Positions 1 to 7,036 of a stretch of DNA of 17,283 nucleotides are shown here, one piece after another. The DNA is taken from positions 1 through 17,283 of the forward strand of contig JBDREW010000033.1 in assembly GCA_043819385.1 (NCBI GenBank), given 5' to 3'. A program made the translations under genes and the position numbers. Numbering within the stretch: the stretch's first letter is position 1; each line of letters begins with the position of its first letter. Source of the DNA: JBDREW01 sp043819385. Its GTDB lineage: Bacteria; Patescibacteriota; Minisyncoccia; Minisyncoccales; GWA2-38-27. The notes beneath the pieces are model-generated. The model made no database searches. It was not told the DNA's origin and saw nothing but the letters and a program-made list of their open reading frames with translations.

Positions 1-46
1 TAATAAAATTATTTTTAAATTTTATTAAAAATAATAAAAAAATATT

Positions 47-601
47 ATGATTAATTCAAATAAAGGAGTATCAGCCCCAATGGCTCTAATAACTATTATA
101 ATCTTAGCCATTGTATTAGTCGGCGGATTTTTTATATATAATTATTACACAACTCCAGAAAAAGAAACTGAAACTAATGGAACAGATACATCTAATATAG
201 GAGAACAAAAAGATAATGGAAAAGAACAAGAATGTACTGATATATTAGATCCAGTTTGTGGAAAAGATGGAGAAACTTACCCAAACAAGTGTTTTGCTGA
301 ATTATTAGAAGTTGAAATTGATTATAACGGAGAATGTGAAACCAACTCCCCTATTGTAAAATGTAAAAACATGACTATTGATAAGGCAATAAATATTGCT
401 AACTCTAGCGAATGCACAGAAAATGCAAAATTGTCTTCAAAAGCATTCTGTAATGAAAACACTGATACATGGTGGATTGACTTAGATCTATTTGAAGAAA
501 AACAAGGATGCAATCCTGCCTGCGTAATAAATGTAATTACCGAAGAAGTAGAAATCAATTGGAGATGTACAGGCGCAATTTTACCTGAAAAAATGCCTTA
601 G
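47..601 (+). CDS. Membrane-anchored Kazal-type protease inhibitor-like protein
   Basis: Predicted surface protein of 184 aa. Residues 12-31 form one hydrophobic segment after a short N-terminus, so the rest probably lies outside the cell. A polar linker rich in E, T, N and K (about 35-61) leads to a Kazal domain at 63-97, recognised by Cys63, the PVCGKDGETYPNKC stretch (69-82) and Cys97. Kazal domains classically inhibit serine proteases. A second Cys-rich module follows (about 106-176) with Cys106, 123, 135, 155, 159 and 174 and WWIDLDL and GCNPACV motifs; I have seen similar tails in CPR and archaeal secreted proteins but know no function. ATG at 47 has no Shine-Dalgarno. An alternative ATG at 80, preceded by AAAGGAG 11 nt upstream, would start right at the membrane segment; I prefer 47 because the KG..P N-terminus is typical of such anchored proteins. 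A terminator follows, so it is probably monocistronic. Confidence 0.8.
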   Translation: MINSNKGVSAPMALITIIILAIVLVGGFFIYNYYTTPEKETETNGTDTSNIGEQKDNGKEQECTDILDPVCGKDGETYPNKCFAELLEVEIDYNGECETNSPIVKCKNMTIDKAINIANSSECTENAKLSSKAFCNENTDTWWIDLDLFEEKQGCNPACVINVITEEVEINWRCTGAILPEKMP

Positions 602-617
602 AATGAAGTGATTATAA

Positions 618-648
618 AAAAACAGCTCTTTTCAGAGCTGTTTTTTTA
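618..648 (+). terminator. Intrinsic terminator after the Kazal gene
   Basis: A 9-bp stem (AACAGCTCT at 621-629 with AGAGCTGTT at 634-642) with a 4-nt loop runs into a T-tract at 641-647. It lies about 20 nt after the stop codon at 599-601. Confidence 0.88.
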
Positions 649-657
649 TTGTATAAT
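629..657 (+). promoter_or_regulatory. Putative miaB promoter giving a near-leaderless transcript
   Basis: A perfect TATAAT at 652-657 lies only 9 nt before the miaB ATG at 667. A poor -35 match (TTTTCA, 629-634) sits 17 nt upstream, inside the preceding terminator hairpin. If used, transcription would start around 663-665 and give almost no 5' leader. The -10 is clear; the -35 is weak. Confidence 0.4.
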
Positions 658-666
658 AATGACTAT

Positions 667-2019
667 ATGAAATACCATATTATTACTTTTGGGTGCCAAG
701 CAAATATATCAGATTCAGAAAAAATATCTGATTTTCTAAATAAAAATAATCAAAAAACTTCAAATATCAATGAAGCTGATTTAATTATAGTAAATATGTG
801 TTCTGTCAGACAATCAGCTGTTGATAGAGTTTTGGGATTAAACCCAAAACTTAAAAAATTATTATTAAATCATTCTAATTTAATAACTATTCTAACTGGT
901 TGTATTTTAGAAAAAGACAAAACAAAATTTAATAAATATTTTGATTATATTCTTGATATTAAAAAATTAAACGAATGGCCTAAAACTTTATCTTTAAAAC
1001 CTAATAAATCAATTACTCTTTCTAAATCCTTAACAGCTAATATTCATATCATAACTGGCTGTAATAATTTCTGCTCTTATTGTGTTGTCCCCTATACTAG
1101 AGGAAGAGAAAAATCAAAACCTACTAAAGATATTATTTTAGAAATAAAAAAACATCTTAAAAATGGAGCAAAAGAAATTTGGCTATTGGGTCAAAATGTA
1201 AACTCTTATAAATCCAAAATCCAAATGCCAAATGACAAATCAAATCCAAAATTCAAAATTCAAAAAGAAATTAAATTTGCTGAATTATTAAAAATAATTA
1301 ATGATATCCCCGGCGAATTCTGGGTTCGTTTTACTTCATCACACCCAAAGGACTTTTCTAATGAATTGATAACTGCAATGAAAAAATATGATAAAATTAC
1401 AAAATATCTTAATTTGCCTGTTCAGTCAGGAGATAATCAGATTTTAAAAAAGATGAATCGTCATTACACAAATAAAGATTACCAAAAAATTATTAGAAAT
1501 ATTAGAAAAGAAATTCCAGAAATTACTTTATCAACTGATGTGATTGTAGGATTTCCCGGAGAAACAAAAAAACAATTTGAAAATACTGCTCAATTATTTA
1601 GAGATATAAAATATGATATGGCTTACATTAATAAATATTCCCCTCGTTTTGGTACAGTTGCTCAAAAATTAAAAGATAATATTTCTCTAAAAGAAAAAAA
1701 GGAAAGAGAAAAAATTCTAACTAAAATTTTAGAACAAACTGCTTTAAAAAATAATAAAAAATATATCAGTAAAACTTTATTAGTTTTATTTGATAAACAA
1801 AAAATAAAAAAAACATTCACCTCTCAATTAAATCAAAAAGCATCACAGACAAGTAATAAGCTTTATTTAATTGGAAAAACAAAATCATACAGAACAATTA
1901 AAATTGAAGTTCCAAAAAAACAAGCTTCAAAATTAATTGGAAAGTTTATTAAAGTAAAAATAATAGATGCCCTTCCATGGGGCTTAAAAGGAATTTTAGA
2001 AACAAAAATACCAAAATAA
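667..2019 (+). CDS. miaB: tRNA-2-methylthio-N6-dimethylallyladenosine synthase MiaB
   Basis: Radical-SAM methylthiotransferase that converts i6A37 to ms2i6A37 in tRNAs. The 450-aa product has the N-terminal MTTase domain with its three cluster Cys (Cys10 in FGCQAN, Cys45 in NMCS, Cys79 in TGC), the radical SAM CxxxCxxC motif (Cys132, 136, 139), and a C-terminal TRAM-like RNA-binding region. I chose ATG 667 (MKYHIITFGCQ) because the family starts there; a TTG at 649 in the same frame would lie on the terminator T-tract. The companion gene miaA follows 58 nt later, which favours MiaB over the related MtaB. The odd feature is an insertion of roughly 20 residues after NVNSY, encoded by a low-complexity DNA repeat (1211-1265), where relatives go almost directly to FAELL. 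Confidence 0.92.
   Translation: MKYHIITFGCQANISDSEKISDFLNKNNQKTSNINEADLIIVNMCSVRQSAVDRVLGLNPKLKKLLLNHSNLITILTGCILEKDKTKFNKYFDYILDIKKLNEWPKTLSLKPNKSITLSKSLTANIHIITGCNNFCSYCVVPYTRGREKSKPTKDIILEIKKHLKNGAKEIWLLGQNVNSYKSKIQMPNDKSNPKFKIQKEIKFAELLKIINDIPGEFWVRFTSSHPKDFSNELITAMKKYDKITKYLNLPVQSGDNQILKKMNRHYTNKDYQKIIRNIRKEIPEITLSTDVIVGFPGETKKQFENTAQLFRDIKYDMAYINKYSPRFGTVAQKLKDNISLKEKKEREKILTKILEQTALKNNKKYISKTLLVLFDKQKIKKTFTSQLNQKASQTSNKLYLIGKTKSYRTIKIEVPKKQASKLIGKFIKVKIIDALPWGLKGILETKIPK
1211..1265 (+). repeat. In-frame CAAAT-type mini-repeat inside miaB
   Basis: About 55 nt of degenerate 6-10-nt units ending in CAAA or CAAAT (ATCCAAA, ATCCAAATG, CCAAATG, ACAAAT, CAAATCCAAA, ATTCAAA, ATTCAAAA). They are read in frame as a K/S/P/N/Q-rich linker between the radical SAM core strand ending NVNSY and the helix FAELLKIIND. 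The reading frame stays open throughout. Confidence 0.7.
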
Positions 2020-2035
2020 TAACTTCAGGGGGGTC

Positions 2036-2064
2036 AGTTCTCCGCAAACATAGTTCCCCGCAAA
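2036..2064 (+). repeat. Short tandem direct repeat between miaB and miaA
   Basis: AGTTCTCCGCAAA (2036-2048) and AGTTCCCCGCAAA (2052-2064) differ at one base and have a 16-nt period. They are preceded by an unusual run of six G (2028-2033) in an otherwise AT-rich 58-nt spacer. Function unknown. Confidence 0.55.
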
Positions 2065-2077
2065 TATATATTTATAT

Positions 2078-2983
2078 ATGAAAAATATAACAAATAAAAA
2101 GAAAAAATTAATTGTAATATTAGGACCAAATGCGTCAGGCAAAACTGATATATCTATTAAATTAGCTAAAAAGTTTAATGGAGAAATTATTTCTGCTGAT
2201 TCAAGACAAGTATACAAAAAAATGAATATTGGAACAGGAAAAATAACAAAAAAAGAAATGAATAATATCCCCCATTATCTTTTAGATGTTGTTGAACCAA
2301 AAACAAGATTTACAGTTAGTAAATATCAAAAATTAGCCAATAAGGCAATTAAAAAAATATTTAAAAATAATAAAATTCCTTTTATTGTTGGAGGCACTGG
2401 CTTTTATATCGATTCAGTTATTGATGGAGTTATTATTCCAGCTGTAAAGCCAGACTGGAAATTAAGAAAAAAATTAGAAAAAGAAAATATTGAAAAACTT
2501 TTTAAAATGCTTAAAAAGCTTGACCCAAAACGAGCTGGAATAATAGAAAGTAAAAACAAAAGACGACTAATAAGAGCGATAGAAATTATAATAAAGACAA
2601 AAAAACCAGTTCCATTATTAAAAAAAATAAAACCAAAATTTGATGTTTTAATTCTTGGAATAAAAAAAGAAATGCCAGAATTAAAAAAACGAATAGAAAT
2701 AAGATTATTAAAAAGATTAAAATCTGGAATGATTGCAGAAGTCAAAAAATTAAAACAATCAGGTGTCTCTTGGAAAAGATTAGAAGAGTTTGGATTAGAA
2801 TATAAATATATTGCTTTATTTCTTCAAAATAAATTAACCAAAGATGAAATGATAACTAAACTGCAAAAAGAAATAGAACACTATGCCAAGCGCCAAAGAA
2901 CTTGGTTTAAAAGAGATAAACGAATACATTGGGTTAAAAATTATAAACAATCTGAACAACTTATCAAAAAATTCTTAAAATGA
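2078..2983 (+). CDS. miaA: tRNA dimethylallyltransferase MiaA
   Basis: Transfers the dimethylallyl group from DMAPP to N6 of A37 in tRNAs that read UNN codons, making the substrate of MiaB. The 301-aa protein has the P-loop GPNASGKT (16-23), the DSRQVY motif (41-46) that carries the catalytic Asp, the IVGGTGFY motif in mid-protein, and the conserved YAKRQRTWFKRD motif near the C-terminus (269-280). Length is normal for the family. The ATG at 2078 has no Shine-Dalgarno and follows miaB by 58 nt, so co-transcription is likely. It ends in TGA, evidence that TGA is a stop codon in this genome. The product is unusually Lys-rich, as expected from AT-rich DNA. Confidence 0.96.
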   Translation: MKNITNKKKKLIVILGPNASGKTDISIKLAKKFNGEIISADSRQVYKKMNIGTGKITKKEMNNIPHYLLDVVEPKTRFTVSKYQKLANKAIKKIFKNNKIPFIVGGTGFYIDSVIDGVIIPAVKPDWKLRKKLEKENIEKLFKMLKKLDPKRAGIIESKNKRRLIRAIEIIIKTKKPVPLLKKIKPKFDVLILGIKKEMPELKKRIEIRLLKRLKSGMIAEVKKLKQSGVSWKRLEEFGLEYKYIALFLQNKLTKDEMITKLQKEIEHYAKRQRTWFKRDKRIHWVKNYKQSEQLIKKFLK

Positions 2984-3015
2984 ATATTATATATTTACTC
3001 AAGAAATGAGATATC

Positions 3016-3083
3016 AAAATGTATTTTAATATACATTTTTAGCACTCGCTTGAAATAACAAATAAGTAAACTCATTTGTTATT
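3016..3083. repeat. Two hairpins in the miaA-gatB spacer
   Basis: AAAATGTAT (3016-3024) pairs with ATACATTTT (3031-3039), a 9-bp stem with a 6-nt loop. AATAACAAAT (3054-3063) pairs with ATTTGTTATT (3074-3083), a 10-bp stem with a 10-nt loop. Two CTCGCTT-containing copies (around 3044-3052 and 3091-3096) bracket the second hairpin. Neither hairpin has a T-tract, so I do not call them terminators. No gene is seen in the 172-nt spacer. Confidence 0.55.
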
Positions 3084-3111
3084 CTCTCGCTCGCTTAAAA
3101 ATAATATATTT

Positions 3112-3138
3112 AAAAAGCCGAAAAATTCGGCTTTTTTT
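3112..3138. terminator. Bidirectional terminator between convergent miaA and gatB
   Basis: A perfect 11-bp stem, AAAAAGCCGAA (3112-3122) with TTCGGCTTTTT (3126-3136), with a 3-nt loop. Flanking A and T runs give a U-tract in both directions, fitting its place between convergent genes. Confidence 0.9.
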
Positions 3139-3155
3139 AATTCAAAAATAGAAAA

Positions 3156-4625
3156 TTATTGATTAATTATTTTTTTGAATAATTCTTCTAATTTGTTTGG
3201 ATTAACTCTTCCTTTTGTTTTTGCCATTGCCTGACCAATTAAAAATTTCAAAGCATTTTGTTTTCCTTTTTTATAATCTTCTACTGGTTTTGAATTTTGA
3301 GAAATTATATCTTTTAAAATATTTTCAATTTCTGTTTCATCGGTCATCTGAGTTAAGCCCTTTTCTTCTACTATATGTGATGGATCTTTTCCTGTTCCAT
3401 ACATTTCAGTTAAAACATTCTTAGCCATTTTACTTGATAATTTTCCTTGATAAATCAAAGCAATAAATTCAGCAAAATTTTCAGGAGTTATTAAAAAATC
3501 TTTATTTAAAATAGATTTTCCTTTTAAAAGACCTTGTAAATCACTGATAATATAATTTGAAGTAAACTTACTTAATTTTTTATATTCTTCATCTTCTACT
3601 TTTTCTTTAATTTCAGATTCTTTTATCCAGTTTCGTAATTCTGACATTACTTTTTCAAAATATTCTCCAAGATCTTTATAAAAAACAAAAACATCAATAA
3701 ATTCTTTACTTATTCCATATTCTTTTAAAAATCTATTTCTTTTCTGCTCTGGCATTTCTCTAATCTCTGTTTTTATTTTTCCAATAAACTCTTTTGATAG
3801 ATTTAAAGTCGGTAAATCCGGCTCTGGAAAATATCTATAATCATGCGCTTCTTCTTTTATACGCTGAGTAATTGTTTTTTGGTTTTTATCGTCCCAACCT
3901 CGAGTTTCTTGAATAACTTTATCCCCTGCTTCTAAAACATTCGTTTGTCTTTCAATCTCATAATCAATTGCTTTTTCAACTGCTTTAAATGAATTAAGAT
4001 TTTTAACTTCAACTTTTGTTCCTAATTTTTTATCTTTACTTACGCTTATATTCGCTTCAACTCTCATTTGTCCTTTTTCCATATCAGCATCAGATATATC
4101 TAAATATCTTGCAATCAAACGTAATTCTTCAGCAAATTTTTTTGTTTGTTGTGCACTTGTTAAATCCGGATCTGTTACAAGCTCCATCAATGGAACTCCA
4201 GCTCGATTAAAATCAACCAAAGAAGAATCCTCATCTTTTGAATGCATTAAACTTCCAGTATCTTCTTCAAGATGTATTCTTGTTATTTTAATTTTTTCTC
4301 CATTAATTTCTAAATAACCTTTTTGACAAAAAGGCATATCATATTGAGATATCTGATAACCTTTTGGCAAGTCAGGATAAAAATAATTCTTTCTATCAAA
4401 TTTAGATTTTTGAGCAATTTTACAATTTAAAGCTAATCCTGCTTTAATTGTTTTCCTTACTGCTTCTTTATTTATAACAGGTAAACTCCCAGGTTGAGCA
4501 GTACAAACAGGACAAATATTAGAATTAGCATCACTTTCAAAAGGATTGTTCTGACATGAACAAAACATTTTACTTTTCGTTTTTAATTCTACATGGATTT
4601 CAAGTCCAATTGTTGGTTTATACAT
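3156..4625 (-). CDS. gatB: Aspartyl/glutamyl-tRNA(Asn/Gln) amidotransferase subunit B
   Basis: GatB is the tRNA-binding/kinase subunit of GatCAB, which amidates misacylated Glu-tRNA(Gln) and/or Asp-tRNA(Asn). The 489-aa protein opens with the family signature IGLEIHVEL. It carries the CxC...CPVC set (Cys22, 24, 38, 41), the zinc site in some family members, followed by PGSLPV. Further family blocks are YFYPDLPKGYQISQ, DFNRAGVPLMELVT, LRVEANIS-like MRVEANIS and DYRYFPEPDLP. The C-terminal GatB/YqeY helical tail is complete (GQAMAKTKGRVNPNKL). The ATG at 4625 gives the expected N-terminus and has no Shine-Dalgarno. gatA and gatC are not adjacent, so the complex must be assembled from separate loci. 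Its 199-nt upstream region holds two striking palindromes. Confidence 0.96.
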   Translation of the reverse strand: MYKPTIGLEIHVELKTKSKMFCSCQNNPFESDANSNICPVCTAQPGSLPVINKEAVRKTIKAGLALNCKIAQKSKFDRKNYFYPDLPKGYQISQYDMPFCQKGYLEINGEKIKITRIHLEEDTGSLMHSKDEDSSLVDFNRAGVPLMELVTDPDLTSAQQTKKFAEELRLIARYLDISDADMEKGQMRVEANISVSKDKKLGTKVEVKNLNSFKAVEKAIDYEIERQTNVLEAGDKVIQETRGWDDKNQKTITQRIKEEAHDYRYFPEPDLPTLNLSKEFIGKIKTEIREMPEQKRNRFLKEYGISKEFIDVFVFYKDLGEYFEKVMSELRNWIKESEIKEKVEDEEYKKLSKFTSNYIISDLQGLLKGKSILNKDFLITPENFAEFIALIYQGKLSSKMAKNVLTEMYGTGKDPSHIVEEKGLTQMTDETEIENILKDIISQNSKPVEDYKKGKQNALKFLIGQAMAKTKGRVNPNKLEELFKKIINQ

Positions 4626-4642
4626 AATTTTATTATCTTATT

Positions 4643-4713
4643 TGTAAGAATCCTTAGCGTTGTTTACACTTTATCATTATCCAAAAGTGTAAACAACGCT
4701 ATCATTTCTTACA
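4643..4713. repeat. Long near-perfect hairpin upstream of gatB
   Basis: An uninterrupted 18-bp stem (4655-4672 with 4684-4701; core GTTTACACTTT / AAAGTGTAAAC) has an 11-nt loop. An outer 8-bp stem TGTAAGAA (4643-4650) / TTCTTACA (4706-4713) is separated from it by a symmetrical 4x4 internal loop. The hairpin lies 18 nt before the gatB start. It has no T-tract and is not a typical terminator; it could be an operator, an RNA leader structure or a small palindromic mobile element. Confidence 0.75.
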
Positions 4714-4759
4714 TCTATTTATTATTAAATTATTTACAAAGATTACTTACAGAGGTATA

Positions 4760-4809
4760 TTTACGGGGGTACGACCCCCGTAAGCTTGCGGGGGTCGTAC
4801 CCCCGTAAA
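4760..4809. repeat. 50-nt GC-rich palindrome between folA and gatB
   Basis: The two 25-nt halves are reverse complements around a central AAGCTT (4782-4787), with one T-G mismatch (4781/4788) that would be a wobble pair in RNA. Each half is itself a hairpin with an 8-bp stem and 3-nt loop (GGGGGT, ACG or CGT, ACCCCC). The GC content contrasts sharply with the surrounding AT-rich DNA. It can fold as one long hairpin or two tandem ones. It starts 15 nt beyond the folA stop and has no U-tract in either direction. Confidence 0.85.
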
Positions 4810-4824
4810 ACTCTCTTATTTATT

Positions 4825-5319
4825 TTATTGCTTTATTTTTCTTTCAAAAATTACAAATGAATAAGAATATTTATTCTTTTCATCTGGCTCATTATCTATT
4901 CTTTTTATTTCTTTCCAATTATTTTTATCAATTTCTGGAAAATATACATCACCTTCAAAATTATGATGAATAAATGTTAAATATAATTTATTAGTAATTG
5001 GTAAAAATTGTTTGTAAATAGAAGCTCCTCCAGCAATAAATACTTCTTCATTTTCCCCTACTTCTTTTAATGCATTTTTTATAGAATCAACAACTACACA
5101 TCCTTTTACTTTGTAGTTTGGATTATCACTTAAAATAATATTTTTTCTATTTGGTAATGCTTTTCCAATTGATTCAAAAGTTCTAGCACCCATAATAACT
5201 GATTTATTCAAAGTAATTTCTTTAAAATATTTTAAATCAGCCGGCATATCCCAAGGCAAAGAATTATTATTCCCTATTATCATATTGTCTGCAACTGCAG
5301 ATATTATTGAAATAATCAT
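4825..5319 (-). CDS. folA: Dihydrofolate reductase
   Basis: NADPH-dependent reduction of dihydrofolate to tetrahydrofolate, regenerating the cofactor oxidised by ThyA, whose gene lies just upstream. The 164-aa protein matches bacterial DHFR end to end: ISAVADNMIIG at the N-terminus, LPWDMPADL (21-29) with catalytic Asp28, the NADPH-binding stretch VIMGARTFESIG, PNRKNIILS, and FIAGGASIY with the Gly-Gly pair. Length is usual for the family. The ATG at 5319 fits the family N-terminus but has no Shine-Dalgarno. It is separated from thyA by a 269-nt gap filled by a repeated module, so it probably has its own promoter there (-10 candidate 5522-5527). No typical terminator follows. Confidence 0.96.
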   Translation of the reverse strand: MIISIISAVADNMIIGNNNSLPWDMPADLKYFKEITLNKSVIMGARTFESIGKALPNRKNIILSDNPNYKVKGCVVVDSIKNALKEVGENEEVFIAGGASIYKQFLPITNKLYLTFIHHNFEGDVYFPEIDKNNWKEIKRIDNEPDEKNKYSYSFVIFERKIKQ

Positions 5320-5332
5320 AATTTTAAAACAA

Positions 5333-5584
5333 AAAACTAAAAGCGAAAAAATATAATTAAAAATTTAAAACACTTTAAATTTTATAATATAATTTTCAAT
5401 TATCTTTTTTAAAATTTTAAGATTTAATATTTTTTTATTATTTTAAATTTTATGCTGTTGTTTTATGCTATATTTTTACATATTTATTTTTCACTTTTCA
5501 CTTTTAATTCAAGAATATATGATTTTACCTTAACGAATCAAGGTTCTAACGAACGAAGTGAGTTAGGTTCTTATTTTTGATTTT
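5333..5584 (-). repeat. Intergenic module A between thyA and folA
   Basis: Related to module B at 7582-7728. Shared blocks are AAAACTAAAAGCGAAA at 5333-5348 (16/16 with 7582-7597); a 10-bp hairpin of AAATTTAAA type (5360-5369/5374-5383); 5506-5545 (35/40 with 7648-7687), containing the ACCTT...AAGGT inverted repeat (5527-5544) and a minus-strand -10 candidate TAAAAT (5522-5527); and GTTCTTATTTTTGATTTT at 5567-5584 (18/18 with 7711-7728). Between the last two blocks is a hairpin CTAAC/GTTAG (5546-5566) whose sequence is not shared. The middle (about 5384-5500) is extra AT-rich DNA with doubled TTTTATGCT and TTTTCAC words. It covers nearly all of the 269-nt gap; no gene is seen. Confidence 0.75.
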
Positions 5585-5588
5585 ACTA

Positions 5589-6413
5589 TTATACTGCCAT
5601 GTCAGCTTTGATTGAGGGATGATATTGATAATCAATTAATTTTATATCCTCCATTTTAAAATCATCGATATTTTTTACTTCTGGATTAAGCCATAATTTA
5701 GGCAAGGGAAAAATGGGTCTTTTCAATTGTTCTTTTACTTGATCAAAATGATTTAAATAAATATGGGCATCTCCAAGAAAATGAACAAACTCCCATGGCT
5801 CTAATCCTGTTACTTGAGCAACCATATTTAAAAGCAAAGAATAAGAAGCAATATTAAACGGAACTCCTAAAAACATATCACAGCTTCTTTGGTACATAAA
5901 TAAAGATAATTTTCCATTTACTGAAAAAAAATGAAAAAGTAAATGACAAGGAGGAAGAGCCATCATATCAAGTTCTGCTGGATTCCAAGCGCTTACTATT
6001 ATTCTTCTATCTTGTGGATTTTCTTTTAATTTTTTAATTACATTAGCAATTTGATCAATTGGTTCCTCAGAATAAGGAGATTTCCATTTTCTCCATTGAA
6101 CTCCATAAACACGACCAACATCTCCATCAAATTTAGCTTTTGGCTTCCAATAATCAGCATTAGCATTAGCATCCCAAATATTAGAACCTAATTCTTGAAG
6201 CTCTTTAATATTACTACTTCCTTTCAAAAACCACAAAAGCTCTGCTTTCATTGATTTAAAAGCTAATTTTTTAGTAGTAACAGCTGGAAATCCATTAGCC
6301 ATATCAAACCTCATTTGAACACCAAAAAAAGCCCTTGAACCAACACCAGTTCTATCGGGCCTATCAACTCCTTTATCCAATACAAGTTGTAAAGAATCTA
6401 AATATTGTTTCAT
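5589..6413 (-). CDS. thyA: Thymidylate synthase ThyA
   Basis: Methylates dUMP to dTMP using methylene-tetrahydrofolate, releasing dihydrofolate for FolA. At 274 aa it is close to the usual 264. Visible signatures: the phosphate-binding DRTG loop (Arg21), the [10 protein letters not shown] region, [11 protein letters not shown], the [14 protein letters not shown] stretch with the Arg136-Arg137 pair that reaches across the dimer, catalytic Cys156 in ALPPCH, the [17 protein letters not shown] block that binds dUMP, and the complete C-terminal IKADMAV with the closing loop. The ATG at 6413 gives the standard N-terminus. It follows tmk by 22 nt with no promoter visible, so it is probably the last gene of a dCMP deaminase-tmk-thyA transcript. 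No Shine-Dalgarno is seen. Confidence 0.98.
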   Translation of the reverse strand: MKQYLDSLQLVLDKGVDRPDRTGVGSRAFFGVQMRFDMANGFPAVTTKKLAFKSMKAELLWFLKGSSNIKELQELGSNIWDANANADYWKPKAKFDGDVGRVYGVQWRKWKSPYSEEPIDQIANVIKKLKENPQDRRIIVSAWNPAELDMMALPPCHLLFHFFSVNGKLSLFMYQRSCDMFLGVPFNIASYSLLLNMVAQVTGLEPWEFVHFLGDAHIYLNHFDQVKEQLKRPIFPLPKLWLNPEVKNIDDFKMEDIKLIDYQYHPSIKADMAV

Positions 6414-6435
6414 AATTTTTCTAATACAATTTGTT

Positions 6436-7020
6436 TTACTTTCTCAAAACCTGCTCAATTGTTTTTTCTCCATCAATTATTTTAACATTTTCAAATCTTT
6501 CTGGAAACAAACTATATTTTTCCCAAACTTTAGTTAATTTTTCTGTTTTCTCAAAAAGAGTTTTTTCAGTTCCCCTTTGTTCTATCCGCGAAATACAAAC
6601 TTCAGGACTTGTTTTAAGAATTATTGTTAAATCAGGAATTAAAAAATCATTATTTAATTCAATTAACCATTCTAAACTAATTTCATCAGAACTTCCATAT
6701 GCAAAAGATGAAAAAAAATATCTATCAGATATAATAATTTTTCCTTCTTCCAAAGCTGGAATAATTAAATTATCTAAATGTTCTTTTCTATCCTGGGCAA
6801 ATAATTTTTGCAATTCTTTTGGATCTAATTCAATTTCTTTTCCTAAAACTTGTTTAATTTTTTTACCTGCTTCAGAAGTTAATGTTGGCTCTTTTGTCAA
6901 AATAACTTGTTTGTTTTCTCCAATAAAAAAATCCCGTAATAGGGACACTTGAGTACTCTGACCCGAACCATCTAATCCTTCAATAACTATAAACTTACCT
7001 GAATAATTATTTTTAATCAT
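6436..7020 (-). CDS. tmk: Thymidylate (dTMP) kinase with atypical P-loop
   Basis: Phosphorylates dTMP to dTDP, the step after ThyA, whose gene is next downstream. The 194-aa P-loop kinase has [14 protein letters not shown] at 10-23, the TKEP motif (dTMP side), the SDRY motif (Asp-Arg-Tyr) followed by FFSSFAYG that contacts the substrate, and a lid-type region around [12 protein letters not shown]. The Walker A Lys is replaced by Gln21; I checked the codon on the minus strand (CAG, one change from the Lys codon AAG). Everything else looks intact, so I read it as a subfamily trait rather than decay, though activity is not assured. ATG 7020 has no Shine-Dalgarno. The gene lies 16 nt after the dCMP deaminase stop. 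Confidence 0.92.
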   Translation of the reverse strand: MIKNNYSGKFIVIEGLDGSGQSTQVSLLRDFFIGENKQVILTKEPTLTSEAGKKIKQVLGKEIELDPKELQKLFAQDRKEHLDNLIIPALEEGKIIISDRYFFSSFAYGSSDEISLEWLIELNNDFLIPDLTIILKTSPEVCISRIEQRGTEKTLFEKTEKLTKVWEKYSLFPERFENVKIIDGEKTIEQVLRK

Positions 7021-7036
7021 TTTATTATTTATAATT

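Noticed and set aside
1211..1265. CRISPR-like or minisatellite array
   Set aside because: Units are 6-10 nt and degenerate with no spacers, and the stretch is an open part of miaB.
2404..2745. Minus-strand frame opposite miaA, rich in Phe and Ile
   Set aside because: The composition is what antisense of a Lys-rich gene gives; miaA is certain.
4593..4808. Plus-strand 71-codon frame across the gatB start and both palindromes
   Set aside because: It overlaps the gatB 5' end and is made of palindrome DNA; no family resemblance or ribosome-binding site.
4643..4809. A complete MITE made of the two adjacent palindromes
   Set aside because: The two palindromes are unrelated in sequence, share no terminal repeats and show no clear target-site duplication.
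5384..5500. A small gene or RNA in the extra AT-rich part of module A
   Set aside because: No open frame with a start signal and no tRNA- or rRNA-like structure; only short repeated words.
6431..6952. Plus-strand 173-codon frame opposite tmk
   Set aside because: Antisense shadow of a well-supported conserved gene.
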